The notes beneath the pieces were generated by a model. That model was given only the letters and a program-made list of their open reading frames with translations, had not been told where the DNA came from and searched no databases. A DNA stretch of 37,101 nt from Methanobacteriota archaeon (GTDB lineage Archaea > Thermoplasmatota > Poseidoniia > MGIII > CG-Epi1). Positions 16,891-26,213 of the stretch are shown here, one piece after another. Position numbers and translations under genes: made by a program. The number at the start of each line of letters is the position of its first letter. Within the stretch, counting starts at the first letter, position 1. The stretch is from contig NYZZ01000018.1 in the NCBI GenBank assembly GCA_002687355.1, forward strand, positions 1 to 37,101. The letters run 5' to 3'.

Positions 16891-17787
16891 ATGCGTCCTG
16901 AACGTGCGCTACTAAGCAAAATAGTAGATTACGCCGGGCTATTCCCGCCCGCGCAATTGCCGCTAGAAAAAGCAGTGTGTGAATACGCCGCGCACCTTGG
17001 TGAGGAGGAAGCATGGATGCTGGGGCGCTTTATCATTCCTGCACAGCGACTGGAAGAGCTAGAACCGCATCTTGTTATCTTTTCGAAACCGTTGCGTATC
17101 GTTGCATTGGGCAAAGGCGGTCGCTCCGAAGACGAGTATTTAAAAAATCTTAACCAAGACTTAACTGCTATCAAAACCTTCCGCGCCGCTCAAAACACAA
17201 CTATCAGCATCGATAGCTTTGAGGCGCGACTGCCGCCTCTGCCAGTCACCAACACATTCATTGCCAATGTGGCCAACCAATTGCGCGAAGCTGGACTGAA
17301 GCAATCGCACGAATTCGCTGTCGATGGCTGTCTCGAGTCGACCATGGCGGCGCTCGCCGCGGCTGGCGCGGGAGCGAAGCTGCGCTGCGGTGGCGTGACT
17401 GCCGACACCGTTCCGGCGCCCGAACAGGTAGCGCGCTTCATCGTCGCCGCACGTGACGCCGGTGTGCCGGCCAAGTTTACCGCCGGACTGCACCATCCAG
17501 TACGGCATTTCAGCGATGACATCCAGACCGAAATGCATGGTTTCCTGAATCTATATGTCGGTGGAATGCTAGCACACACAACAAACTTCGGATGGCAGGA
17601 GCTGGCTGGCATCATCGCCGACCAGTCACCCGACGCGTTCGCACTGACTGGCGTCGGAGTCGAGTGGCGTGGCCGGCTGGTCCGTAGCGAGGATGCGGCG
17701 CGGCTACGTGAAAACGCGCTGCTTGGACAAGGGAGTTGCTCTTTTGCCGAGCCGGTAGCTGACCTGCGCAATATGGGGTGGCTCTGA
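16891..17787 (+). CDS. Uncharacterised protein translationally coupled to fumarylacetoacetase
   Basis: ATG start, 298 aa; LLSKIVDYAGLFPPAQLPLEKAV..., AKLRCGGVTADTVPAPEQVARFIVAARDAGVPAKFTAGLHHPVRH; stop overlaps the FAH start (ATGA). Confidence 0.85.
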   Translation: MRPERALLSKIVDYAGLFPPAQLPLEKAVCEYAAHLGEEEAWMLGRFIIPAQRLEELEPHLVIFSKPLRIVALGKGGRSEDEYLKNLNQDLTAIKTFRAAQNTTISIDSFEARLPPLPVTNTFIANVANQLREAGLKQSHEFAVDGCLESTMAALAAAGAGAKLRCGGVTADTVPAPEQVARFIVAARDAGVPAKFTAGLHHPVRHFSDDIQTEMHGFLNLYVGGMLAHTTNFGWQELAGIIADQSPDAFALTGVGVEWRGRLVRSEDAARLRENALLGQGSCSFAEPVADLRNMGWL

Positions 17788-19064
17788 TGGCTAGCGAAGC
17801 TAACAACCCAGCGTTGCGGTCATGGATTGAAGTTGAGACGAATTCACACTTTCCAATCCAGAACTTGCCATTCGGAATTTGCCGCTCCCCTGCCGGGGGC
17901 GATCTGCACGTCTGTTCTGCCATTGGGGAGTTCGTTATCGACCTAGCAGCGCTAGACGAGGTCGGAGCTTTCGATGACACACCAGTCGCCGGCACCGAAG
18001 TATTTCATGAACCGACGCTGAACGCTTTCATGGCGCTCGGCCGAGAAGCGTGGTCGGCAACCCGGCAGGCGCTGAGCCAGTTACTGCGCGACGATTGCGA
18101 CGAGCTACGCGATAATACTGAACTGTGCGGACGAGCGCTGCAGCCTGCCAACGAAATAGAGCTACAACTGCCAGTAGATGTCGGTGACTACACCGACTTT
18201 TACTCATCTCGTGAGCACGCTACTAACGTCGGGACTCTATTCCGTGGCGCCGATAACGCACTGCTGCCAAACTGGCTGCACCTCCCTGTTGGCTACCACG
18301 GCCGCTCTTCCTCAATTGTCGTCAGCGGCGCCCCAGTGCGACGACCGCAAGGGCAAACGCGTCCCGATGATAAACAACCTCCCGTGTTTGGTACCAGTAA
18401 CATGGTCGACTTCGAGCTGGAGATGGGGTTCTTTGTCGGTCCTGGCAACGTGCTCGGCAAACCTGTTCCCGTCGGCGAAGCAGAGGAGCACATCTTCGGG
18501 ATGGTACTGGTCAATGACTGGTCAGCGCGCGACATCCAGAAGTGGGAATACCAACCGCTCGGCCCCTTCCTAGCGAAGAACTTTGCGACAACCGTCTCGC
18601 CTTGGGTCGTGACGCTAGATGCACTGGAGCCATTCCGCTGTCGCGGCCCTGAGCAAGAGCCACGACCGCTGGCCTATCTTCAGTGCAACGACGGTGCGTT
18701 CGATATTGCCCTGGAAGTGTGGCTGACGCCTGACGGGGCAACAGCAACGCGAATCTGTGAGAGCAATTTCCGTTATCTTTACTGGTCAATGGCGCAGCAA
18801 CTAGCGCACCATACTGTCGGCGGCTGCAATCTGCGTACTGGTGACCTGCTCGCTTCCGGCACTATTTCAGGGCAAACTAATGGCAGTCGGGGTTCACTAC
18901 TCGAACTTGCGTGGCGTGGAGAGGAACCACTGAGCCTCGATTCGGGCGAGCAACGCAGCTCGGTGCAGGACGGAGATACCGTTACGCTGACCGGCTGGTG
19001 TCAAGGCGACGGCTACCGCATCGGTTTCGGCGAGTGTTCTGGCCAGCTGCTGACCGCACACTGA
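17787..19064 (+). CDS. fahA: Fumarylacetoacetase
   Basis: DYTDFYSSREHATNVGTLFRG, NWLHLPVGYHGRSSSIVVSG, DFELEMGFFVG, FGMVLVNDWSARDIQKWEYQPLGPFLAKNF, TISG..; ATG 17787 chosen. Confidence 0.96.
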   Translation: MASEANNPALRSWIEVETNSHFPIQNLPFGICRSPAGGDLHVCSAIGEFVIDLAALDEVGAFDDTPVAGTEVFHEPTLNAFMALGREAWSATRQALSQLLRDDCDELRDNTELCGRALQPANEIELQLPVDVGDYTDFYSSREHATNVGTLFRGADNALLPNWLHLPVGYHGRSSSIVVSGAPVRRPQGQTRPDDKQPPVFGTSNMVDFELEMGFFVGPGNVLGKPVPVGEAEEHIFGMVLVNDWSARDIQKWEYQPLGPFLAKNFATTVSPWVVTLDALEPFRCRGPEQEPRPLAYLQCNDGAFDIALEVWLTPDGATATRICESNFRYLYWSMAQQLAHHTVGGCNLRTGDLLASGTISGQTNGSRGSLLELAWRGEEPLSLDSGEQRSSVQDGDTVTLTGWCQGDGYRIGFGECSGQLLTAH

Positions 19065-19097
19065 CCCTTCGCGCGTAAGGCGCGTTCGAGCTAGCGC

Positions 19098-19106
19098 TTA
19101 TATAAA
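19098..19106 (+). promoter_or_regulatory. TATA box upstream of aglB
   Basis: cttatataaa in the intergenic gap, about 55 nt upstream of ATG 19160. Confidence 0.5.
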
Positions 19107-19159
19107 CCAGCGAGTGGCGCCCCTTCCGGCCGCCTCGGGCAGCCGGCGCAGGACTCAAC

Positions 19160-22100
19160 ATGGCTCGTCGCACGCGTAGGCGCCGTGAGAGCGCACGCAG
19201 TCGCCCGCTACTACATCCCAGCGCAGCTGCCGCCGTCACACCGACTGCTACGCCAGTCCGAACGCGTGAACCGGTCGAACCGCTCCACTGGCCCAGTGTA
19301 CTATCGCTACTCGGTATTTTCCTGCTCGCACTCACGCTGCGGACTGCCTGGACACTTGAGCCAGCGACCGCCGACGGCTTCCAGCTAACTGGAGGCAGCG
19401 ACCCATACTACCACAAGTGGGTGGTTGACCATGTCAGCGCGACTGGCGAGCACCTAGTCCACGATGATATGCTCAACTACCCCTATGGGGCGAACAACAA
19501 CCGGCCGCCGCTCTTCGACTGGTCCATTGCCATTGCGGGGCTAGCGCTGGCGCCCTTCTTCGGTGACGTTGAGGAGTCGACCTGGTGGGCGATGGAGGTG
19601 CTGCCCGCAATCTACGGTGCACTCATTGTCTTTCCCATTTACGCTATCGGTCGTGCACAGTTCGGCCGGCAAGCGGGACTACTAGCAGCGCTCTTCATTG
19701 CAGCCAACTCAGGGCATATTTCGCACTCGACCCTCTCGCTGGCTGATCACGACTCCTACATCGCGTTCTTTGGAACCTGCGCCTTCTTTTTCTTCATGCG
19801 AGCGCTCACTGAAGGGGGCGATGCCCGCTGGATTGCAGACTGGCGCTCTGTCGAGAGTGTCCGCAGTGGCTTCGCAAACTTCCTGCACTCCGAGCGGCTG
19901 GCGCTCGGCTACGCTGGACTTACGGGCATGACTTTGGCGCTGATTGCGCTAAGTTGGAAGGGATTTCCCTACCTGATGGTCATCATCGCCACCTATCTAG
20001 TACTGCAAATGGTCGTCAACCAGTTTCGAAGAGTCGACAGCCTGACCACTGCGATGCTCGGTATTGTCGCACTTTCGCTGCCACTCCTGATCTCATTTCC
20101 CTACTACCACCATATGGGGTTCATCGAAACCTGGTGGGACGCACCTGCCTACGTCCTGCTCGCCTTTATCGGCGCATCGGCACTGCTGGTGCCAACACGG
20201 GACCTGCCGTGGCTGCTGGTGCTAGGTGGCACTGCCACAGTCGCTACCATCGGTTACCTGCTGCTCACCTATGTCTTCACCGAACTAGGATTTCTGCTCT
20301 TCAGCGGGCAGGGCTACTTCGTCCGTACCAAGCTATTCGACACTATTGCTGAGGCGCAGCCACCCACCTTCGCCAATTTTGTCTTTTCCTTTGGGCCAAT
20401 CTCTGTCTGGTTCGGCTTCTTTGGACTGGCTTGGATGGCATGGCAGCTTTCCGGCGGTCGCACCTGGAAGAAGGACTACCTCTTCATCCTGACATGGTCG
20501 GCGGTTGCACTCTACATGGCGCAGTCCGCCATCCGCTTCATCTTCAACGCTACGCCAGTGATGGCATTGCTCTCGGGCTGGGTCACCTGGCAGCTCATCG
20601 AGCGTGCCGACTTCGGTGCGGTGCTGCAGGCATGGCGGCACTACTGGGGTCGCTATGGGCCGACCGTTTTCTTCCTAGCGCTTGGCTCGCTGTTGACAGG
20701 AGTTCTGTCTATTTTCGTGGTCGGGCTGCTGGAAGGCTTTCTGATTGGTATTCTACTGCTGGCACTGGTGCTGCTCCTCGGCGTCATGGCGGCAGGCGAA
20801 GACCAGTACCGTTTACGTGACCGCCTAAGCGGACTGCGACGCGCGTTCGAGATTAAACGACCGGCAATCGCGTTCGTAGTTGTAGGACTGCTGTTGCTTC
20901 CAAATGGCTTTCAGGGCTACGACGCCGGTATCCCCTACGAATCCAAGAAAGATCATGATACTGCAGTCTACGATTTTCTGCGCTACTCGCTGCTGCGACC
21001 GGATGAGTATCAGTACGCCGAGCGCGCCAATACCACTCTCTATCCTGACGGCGTAGTTGGGATGTATAATCGCACTGATAGCAGCGAGTTGTGGTATCTG
21101 GGGCTCAGTGGCCCGTCTTTCCCGGCCGACTACTGGATTGAGGGGCTAGAGTGGCTGGCGGAGCAGGACACTCACCTGCCGCCCCAGCAGCGACCTGGGT
21201 TCATTTCTTGGTGGGATTACGGCTTTTGGGCCATCGACATCGGAGAGCACCCGACCGTGGCAGACAATTTCCAGTACGGCTACCAGATGGCGGGCAACTT
21301 CATCGCTGCCCAATCAGAACAGGAGGCCATGGCGCTGATACTCTACCGCCTCATTGAACCAGAGGTGGACCGCAAGGGTGACCAGCGTTTCTCACCTCCA
21401 GTACGCGAGGTACTGCTACAGCACTACAGCGAGGATCAAGTGACGCAACTGGAGCATATCATCGCCAACGCGAGCGACTATATCCCTGACGATGACCCGG
21501 AGCTTAACCGACGTAACGCCGCCATCCGCGCCGGACGACCCATCTTGATGTCACAGCCGACCGATGTATTGGCTGACGCCATCTACGGCATCGAACAAGT
21601 GACTGGGCACTCCATTCGCTACTTCGCCGCCGACACGCGCCTTATGCCCTACTCGGCCGATAATACCGGTATCCTCTACGCGCCGGTAACACTCGCCGAT
21701 TACGAAATTGGAGATTTCGTCGAGGTGCAAGCTGTTCTCTCTAACGGCGAAACACTCGGCTTCACCGACGCTACAGAGATGCTGAAGCAGGACCCCACCC
21801 TGACCGTTACCGCACAGGAACTGACCTACAAAGAACGCTTCCTGAACTCTATGTTCTACCGTGCCTTCATCGGCTGGTCTGGTCCTGACCTAGGACGACC
21901 AATCGAAGATGGGATTCCCGGTATCTCCGGTGCGCTGGGTAGCGATCGTAACCTGCCCCCTATCCCGGCCTGGAACCTAACCCATTTCCGGTTGGTCGAG
22001 TTCAATAGCGGACTGCGCATCCTGAAATACTACGACGGCGCTGAAATATCTGGTGTTGTACGTACCCCCGACGGGGCGCCAGTACCGTACGCCAACCTGA

Positions 22101-25100
22101 CGCTAGTCGATGAGCTCCGCACCCCGCACGCGACCACCACCACCGACGACTATGGTCGCTACAGCCTGCTGGCGACTGCCGGTAACCACTCGCTGGCGGT
22201 CTCACTCGGAGGCTGGGAGAGCGACCAGGAAAAACTCTTCCTCACATCCAACAACTTGCTTACCATCCGCGAGTCGCTGCTAATCTCGGAGGCTCAGGCT
22301 ACCCGCCAGACGGATTGGCAAATTGAGTTAGACTTGGAGGTCGAACCGGCCAGCGTCAGCGGTCGACTCTTTTGGGACAAAACCGATGGAGAGCAGCCAC
22401 TCACTGGCGTCAGCGTTACTGCCCGGCAAGAATCTACAGACCGTGAATTCAGTGCGCTTAGCGATGGTGACGGTAACTACGTGCTGGAAGGTCTGGCCCC
22501 GAGTGAATACGTAATCACTGCCGACTACCGCGGTCACACGCTCGAGCTGGCGAGCTACGAGGGCGGTGCTGCGCTGCGTGCAGGACAGGCAGTAACGGCC
22601 GACGGCAGGTTCGCACCGGCACTGGTGTCGGGACGACTAGACTTCTCGCCGGAACTGACAGCGCGCCCGGTAGGGCTAATCCTTCACGACCACACCAACG
22701 GAACACTGATGGAACAGACCACTAGTGGAATGTTCGACTTCGGTGAACTACTTCCGGGCAGTTATACACTACAGCTGCTAGCTGACGACCTGCACAGCGA
22801 GTGGGGTAACAATACCCTGCCACTCGAGCTGGAAGCAGGAGATTTTGTGAGTCAGAACCTGAGTCTAGTGGGCGGCTTCCGACTGGAAGGGGTACTCACC
22901 AGCGGCGGTCAACCAATCTTTGATGAACAAATTTCCATCAAGGAAGTGAGTGGACAGCGCACTGCCGAGGTTTTCAGCACCGCCAGTGGCTATTTCACCA
23001 CAGTTCTACCGCACGGCCTATACGATTTGTACACCTTACAGGAGCATGGCGACGCTGTTACAGTCTATCTGGACCGAGTAGATAGTGAAAGCTATAGCGG
23101 GCCACTGGACGCGAGGCTAGTGGCAGGGAGTCGTGTCAGTGGCACGCTATTCATAGATTTGAACGGTAACGGACTTCACGATCACGACCTAGACGAAAAG
23201 ATAGCTGGTGGCATCTCGGTGCACTTCGACTCGCCCTACGGGAAGATTGAGGTTCCAACCAATTCTTTAGGTGATTACGAAGCGATTCTGCCACAGGGAG
23301 ACTTCACTGCCCACGCACTGAAAATGGACGAGAGGGGCGCGATGGCAGTGTTGCGGGTAATACAGGTGGAATACGGCAGCACGACTGCCGACTTGCCGTT
23401 GCTCCCGGCACAAGACTTGATGGTGCGGCTATATGAACAGCACCTAGGACAGGACCTGCCAGCTGATGGGTTGCTACAGCTGGAAGGCGACGGAGGTAGT
23501 CTCTCTACCTGGGTAACCGAAGCGGGCGGCGCTCTGATTTTGCCGTCAGGCAGCTACCGCCCGACGCTTGAGAAAAACGGCTACCACCTGATCGATGGGG
23601 AACGCTTCCAGCACTACGCAATACAGGAAGTTGTGCTGGAAATAGAGCGCGACCCGGTCGAAGTGAGTGGGCAACTGCTCTACTCCGGTGCGCCCGTAGG
23701 TGAATTCCAGATTAGCTTTATCCCCCTTAGTCAGCCCGAATATTACTATTTAAATTTCAGCACCGACGCATATGGCAATTTTGCGGTGCAACTACCACCC
23801 GACCAGTATCTCTATAGATTCAGCCGCGAAGTCGACGGCGTACGCTATCTAGCAGAGGGGCTGCTAGAACTAGAACTGGCTTCGCCGCCAGTTGCACTCG
23901 GAGTTGTCGAGACGGAGCTAGCGCTACATGTTGCAGGCCACGCCATTGGCGGAGCCGTGTCACAAGGAGGACAGCTGCATTTCACAGATACCGAGGACTC
24001 GGAACGCATTATCACGCTTGAGGCGACTCGCATTGACGGCTTCAATGGATGGGTCCCTCCGGGCGAATGGTGGGTACAATTCAATGATTTTTCGAACAGC
24101 AACCACTGGAGTTGGTTATCGACACTTCAGCTGGATACGCCGGTGGAGTTGGAGTTGGGGTTGACGCAGGGTCACTACCTGCACGGCGCGCTGCTATCGG
24201 GGCCAACTGGCCAAGTAGTCGAGGAGCCAGTAACCCTACAACTCAGCTCACCCGGTGGCACCCTGTTTATCGACGTGGAAGGTGGGGACTTCGATCCGCG
24301 CGATCTGCCGCCCGGCGAATATCTGCTTGATGCTGAACCAGAAGGCTTCCTGCCCTACTCGCAGGCAATCGAAATCGATGGTGCAACCTTCATGACAATA
24401 GAACTTGTGCCTGAGCCGGTCCCTCTGACGCTAAACCTGAGCTACCGCAACGCAAGCGGGAGCAAGCTGCCGCTAGCAGCAGGCATTAATCTAACACTCA
24501 GCCGCGAGGGGTATAGCCAAACCTGGACCACTGACGAGAACGGCAGCTTGACGCTGCCAGAGCTAATCCCAGCACGCTACGACTTGCTTGTCGACGCACA
24601 GCCCGGTGGAGGTGGCGACCGATTCAGCTTAGATCGCAGTCTGAACCTGCGCCCCGGACAAGGACACCAATACTTCGACTACACTGCTAGCTGGGAAGTA
24701 CAGGTGCAGGGTCGTGTGTTCTACGACCGCGACTTTGACGGCAAAACCGATGTAAACGAGCTGCTCCCCGATGCACAGGTCGAGTTTCATGATATGGCAG
24801 GTGCGACGATCATTGCTAGTCTGCAGACCAACGCTAACGGTGACTTCACTACCTGGCTGGTGCCTGGAAATTACTTGCTCTGGACCCGCTCCAGCACGGA
24901 CGCTAGCTACGTACTGCTTGAAACCCTAGAACTTGAAGGCTCTCTTGATCAAGATTTCTCGCTACAGCGTGGAGTCCACTATGCGCCCACCTTCCTGCGT
25001 GGCGACGACGGGAGTCCACTACCGGACCGGACTGTGACAGTCAGTGGCGGCCCAACGCCACTCGAGCTGCAGGCCAGCGACGGCACTCTCGAGCTACTGC

Positions 25101-26008
25101 TACCGGCAGGCGAGTATCATTTGGAGGCTGAATGGACCGAGCTGGAGTCTAGCCCCGACTGGATTTACGTTCTGGACCGCGATGAAACACTGACGCTGGA
25201 ACGCGACGGCGAGGTGTCGACTATCGAGCTGGAGCGGCAGCTGCTCCGAGGGGTCGACATCGTACTTGACCAGCAAATGGCCACGGGCACACTGGGGCAA
25301 TCGATTGACTTCGTGTTCAACTTGACTGGCAGCGGCTACCGCACTACTACCTTCAGCGCCTCGGTCTCGGACGCGCCAGCCAACTGGACCGCTAACTTCG
25401 GCTCGGGAGGACAGGTAACCGTTGCACAGGGCGAGACCGTGCAAACGATGTTGACCGTGATTCCCGACGACGGAGTCGTGCCTGGTGCATTCACCTGGTG
25501 GCAGGTTAGCTTCACCTGGACTGGCAGTGGCGAGCAAGACCCGCTTACCTACAACTACGAGCTACAGGTTATGCCACAGCAGCGACCGGCCCCTGATTTC
25601 ACAATTAGCGAGGTGACTTGGTCACCCTTTGAGTCTATCGTTACGGGGAGCGAGGTAACGCTGCGCGCGACAGTGCAAAACACCATCCATAATTCCGGGA
25701 CTCACTTTCCGCAGGTGACATTTTACGCGGGTGACGAAATCATCGAGATGACTAGTGCCGAGTTCGACGGTGAAAGCGAGTGGCTAGTCGAGACCACCTG
25801 GACGGCTGATGAGGGAAACACCGTAATTCGAGTTATGATCGACCCCGAGTCGCTGTTCGAGGAGCAAGATGAGACAAACAATGAACAACTGCTGACGCTG
25901 GCCGTCTACACACCAGTCGAAGAGAGTGAGGAGACGCCTTGGATACTAGGAGCTGCTGTCGTGCTGCTGCTAATGATTGCCTACTTCGCGTTCCGGTTAC
26001 GTCGCTAG
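19160..26008 (+). CDS. aglB: Dolichyl-phosphooligosaccharide-protein glycotransferase (AglB/STT3) with very long C-terminal repeat extension
   Basis: GGSDPYYHKWVVDH, SLADHDSYIAFFG, polytopic membrane region, FISWWDYGFWAIDIGEHPTVADNFQYG (WWDYG motif); 2282 aa; C-terminal TM ILGAAVVLLLMIAYFAFRLRR. Confidence 0.93.
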   Translation: MARRTRRRRESARSRPLLHPSAAAAVTPTATPVRTREPVEPLHWPSVLSLLGIFLLALTLRTAWTLEPATADGFQLTGGSDPYYHKWVVDHVSATGEHLVHDDMLNYPYGANNNRPPLFDWSIAIAGLALAPFFGDVEESTWWAMEVLPAIYGALIVFPIYAIGRAQFGRQAGLLAALFIAANSGHISHSTLSLADHDSYIAFFGTCAFFFFMRALTEGGDARWIADWRSVESVRSGFANFLHSERLALGYAGLTGMTLALIALSWKGFPYLMVIIATYLVLQMVVNQFRRVDSLTTAMLGIVALSLPLLISFPYYHHMGFIETWWDAPAYVLLAFIGASALLVPTRDLPWLLVLGGTATVATIGYLLLTYVFTELGFLLFSGQGYFVRTKLFDTIAEAQPPTFANFVFSFGPISVWFGFFGLAWMAWQLSGGRTWKKDYLFILTWSAVALYMAQSAIRFIFNATPVMALLSGWVTWQLIERADFGAVLQAWRHYWGRYGPTVFFLALGSLLTGVLSIFVVGLLEGFLIGILLLALVLLLGVMAAGEDQYRLRDRLSGLRRAFEIKRPAIAFVVVGLLLLPNGFQGYDAGIPYESKKDHDTAVYDFLRYSLLRPDEYQYAERANTTLYPDGVVGMYNRTDSSELWYLGLSGPSFPADYWIEGLEWLAEQDTHLPPQQRPGFISWWDYGFWAIDIGEHPTVADNFQYGYQMAGNFIAAQSEQEAMALILYRLIEPEVDRKGDQRFSPPVREVLLQHYSEDQVTQLEHIIANASDYIPDDDPELNRRNAAIRAGRPILMSQPTDVLADAIYGIEQVTGHSIRYFAADTRLMPYSADNTGILYAPVTLADYEIGDFVEVQAVLSNGETLGFTDATEMLKQDPTLTVTAQELTYKERFLNSMFYRAFIGWSGPDLGRPIEDGIPGISGALGSDRNLPPIPAWNLTHFRLVEFNSGLRILKYYDGAEISGVVRTPDGAPVPYANLTLVDELRTPHATTTTDDYGRYSLLATAGNHSLAVSLGGWESDQEKLFLTSNNLLTIRESLLISEAQATRQTDWQIELDLEVEPASVSGRLFWDKTDGEQPLTGVSVTARQESTDREFSALSDGDGNYVLEGLAPSEYVITADYRGHTLELASYEGGAALRAGQAVTADGRFAPALVSGRLDFSPELTARPVGLILHDHTNGTLMEQTTSGMFDFGELLPGSYTLQLLADDLHSEWGNNTLPLELEAGDFVSQNLSLVGGFRLEGVLTSGGQPIFDEQISIKEVSGQRTAEVFSTASGYFTTVLPHGLYDLYTLQEHGDAVTVYLDRVDSESYSGPLDARLVAGSRVSGTLFIDLNGNGLHDHDLDEKIAGGISVHFDSPYGKIEVPTNSLGDYEAILPQGDFTAHALKMDERGAMAVLRVIQVEYGSTTADLPLLPAQDLMVRLYEQHLGQDLPADGLLQLEGDGGSLSTWVTEAGGALILPSGSYRPTLEKNGYHLIDGERFQHYAIQEVVLEIERDPVEVSGQLLYSGAPVGEFQISFIPLSQPEYYYLNFSTDAYGNFAVQLPPDQYLYRFSREVDGVRYLAEGLLELELASPPVALGVVETELALHVAGHAIGGAVSQGGQLHFTDTEDSERIITLEATRIDGFNGWVPPGEWWVQFNDFSNSNHWSWLSTLQLDTPVELELGLTQGHYLHGALLSGPTGQVVEEPVTLQLSSPGGTLFIDVEGGDFDPRDLPPGEYLLDAEPEGFLPYSQAIEIDGATFMTIELVPEPVPLTLNLSYRNASGSKLPLAAGINLTLSREGYSQTWTTDENGSLTLPELIPARYDLLVDAQPGGGGDRFSLDRSLNLRPGQGHQYFDYTASWEVQVQGRVFYDRDFDGKTDVNELLPDAQVEFHDMAGATIIASLQTNANGDFTTWLVPGNYLLWTRSSTDASYVLLETLELEGSLDQDFSLQRGVHYAPTFLRGDDGSPLPDRTVTVSGGPTPLELQASDGTLELLLPAGEYHLEAEWTELESSPDWIYVLDRDETLTLERDGEVSTIELERQLLRGVDIVLDQQMATGTLGQSIDFVFNLTGSGYRTTTFSASVSDAPANWTANFGSGGQVTVAQGETVQTMLTVIPDDGVVPGAFTWWQVSFTWTGSGEQDPLTYNYELQVMPQQRPAPDFTISEVTWSPFESIVTGSEVTLRATVQNTIHNSGTHFPQVTFYAGDEIIEMTSAEFDGESEWLVETTWTADEGNTVIRVMIDPESLFEEQDETNNEQLLTLAVYTPVEESEETPWILGAAVVLLLMIAYFAFRLRR
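22035..25575 (+). other. Array of carboxypeptidase-regulatory/SdrD-B-like beta-sandwich domains inside AglB ORF
   Basis: Recurrent xVSGxLxxxxG..LxxxxVxxxx..G.......T...G.Y...LxPGxYxLxxx pattern (for example ISGVVRTPDGAPVPYANL; VSGRLFWDKTDGEQPLTGVSV; VSGTLFIDLNGNGLHDHDLDE; VQGRVFYDRDFDGKTDVNELLPDAQV). Confidence 0.75.
25590..25915 (+). other. CARDB-like domain near AglB C-terminus
   Basis: PDFTISEVTWSPFESIVTGSEVTLRATVQNTIHNSGTHFPQVTFYAGDE...VRVMIDPESLFEEQDETNNEQLLTL. Confidence 0.7.
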
Positions 26009-26133
26009 GAAATCGTAAGTTCCTTGACTTCGTAGTTCTCCGCGCGCTTGTCGATGTACTCAATAAGGTCGGAAACGTGCGGCGATTCTAGCATAATTTC
26101 GCCACTCTCATGGTCAACAATGCGGAAGGGCAT
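26005..26133 (-). CDS. Small 42-aa protein, unknown function (not in supplied ORF track)
   Basis: Hand translation MPFRIVDHESGEIMLESPHVSDLIEYIDKRAENYEVKELTIS*; TATATAATAA about 23 nt upstream on the minus strand; stop shares CTAG with the aglB stop. Confidence 0.6.
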   Translation of the reverse strand: MPFRIVDHESGEIMLESPHVSDLIEYIDKRAENYEVKELTIS

Positions 26134-26149
26134 GAGCCCCCTTACATCG

Positions 26150-26162
26150 ATTATTATATATT
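26150..26162. promoter_or_regulatory. TATA-like element in divergent 42-aa ORF / thyA intergenic region
   Basis: attattatatatt; correctly spaced for a leaderless minus-strand ORF starting at 26133. Confidence 0.5.
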
Positions 26163-26213
26163 GGTTTCGAATTTCACGCCCAATTCCTTAATTCCGCTAT
26201 GATATGGGGGGGC

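Noticed and set aside
25100-25537. 145-aa minus-strand ORF within aglB
   Set aside because: Antisense to a clear coding domain array; no start context or motif.
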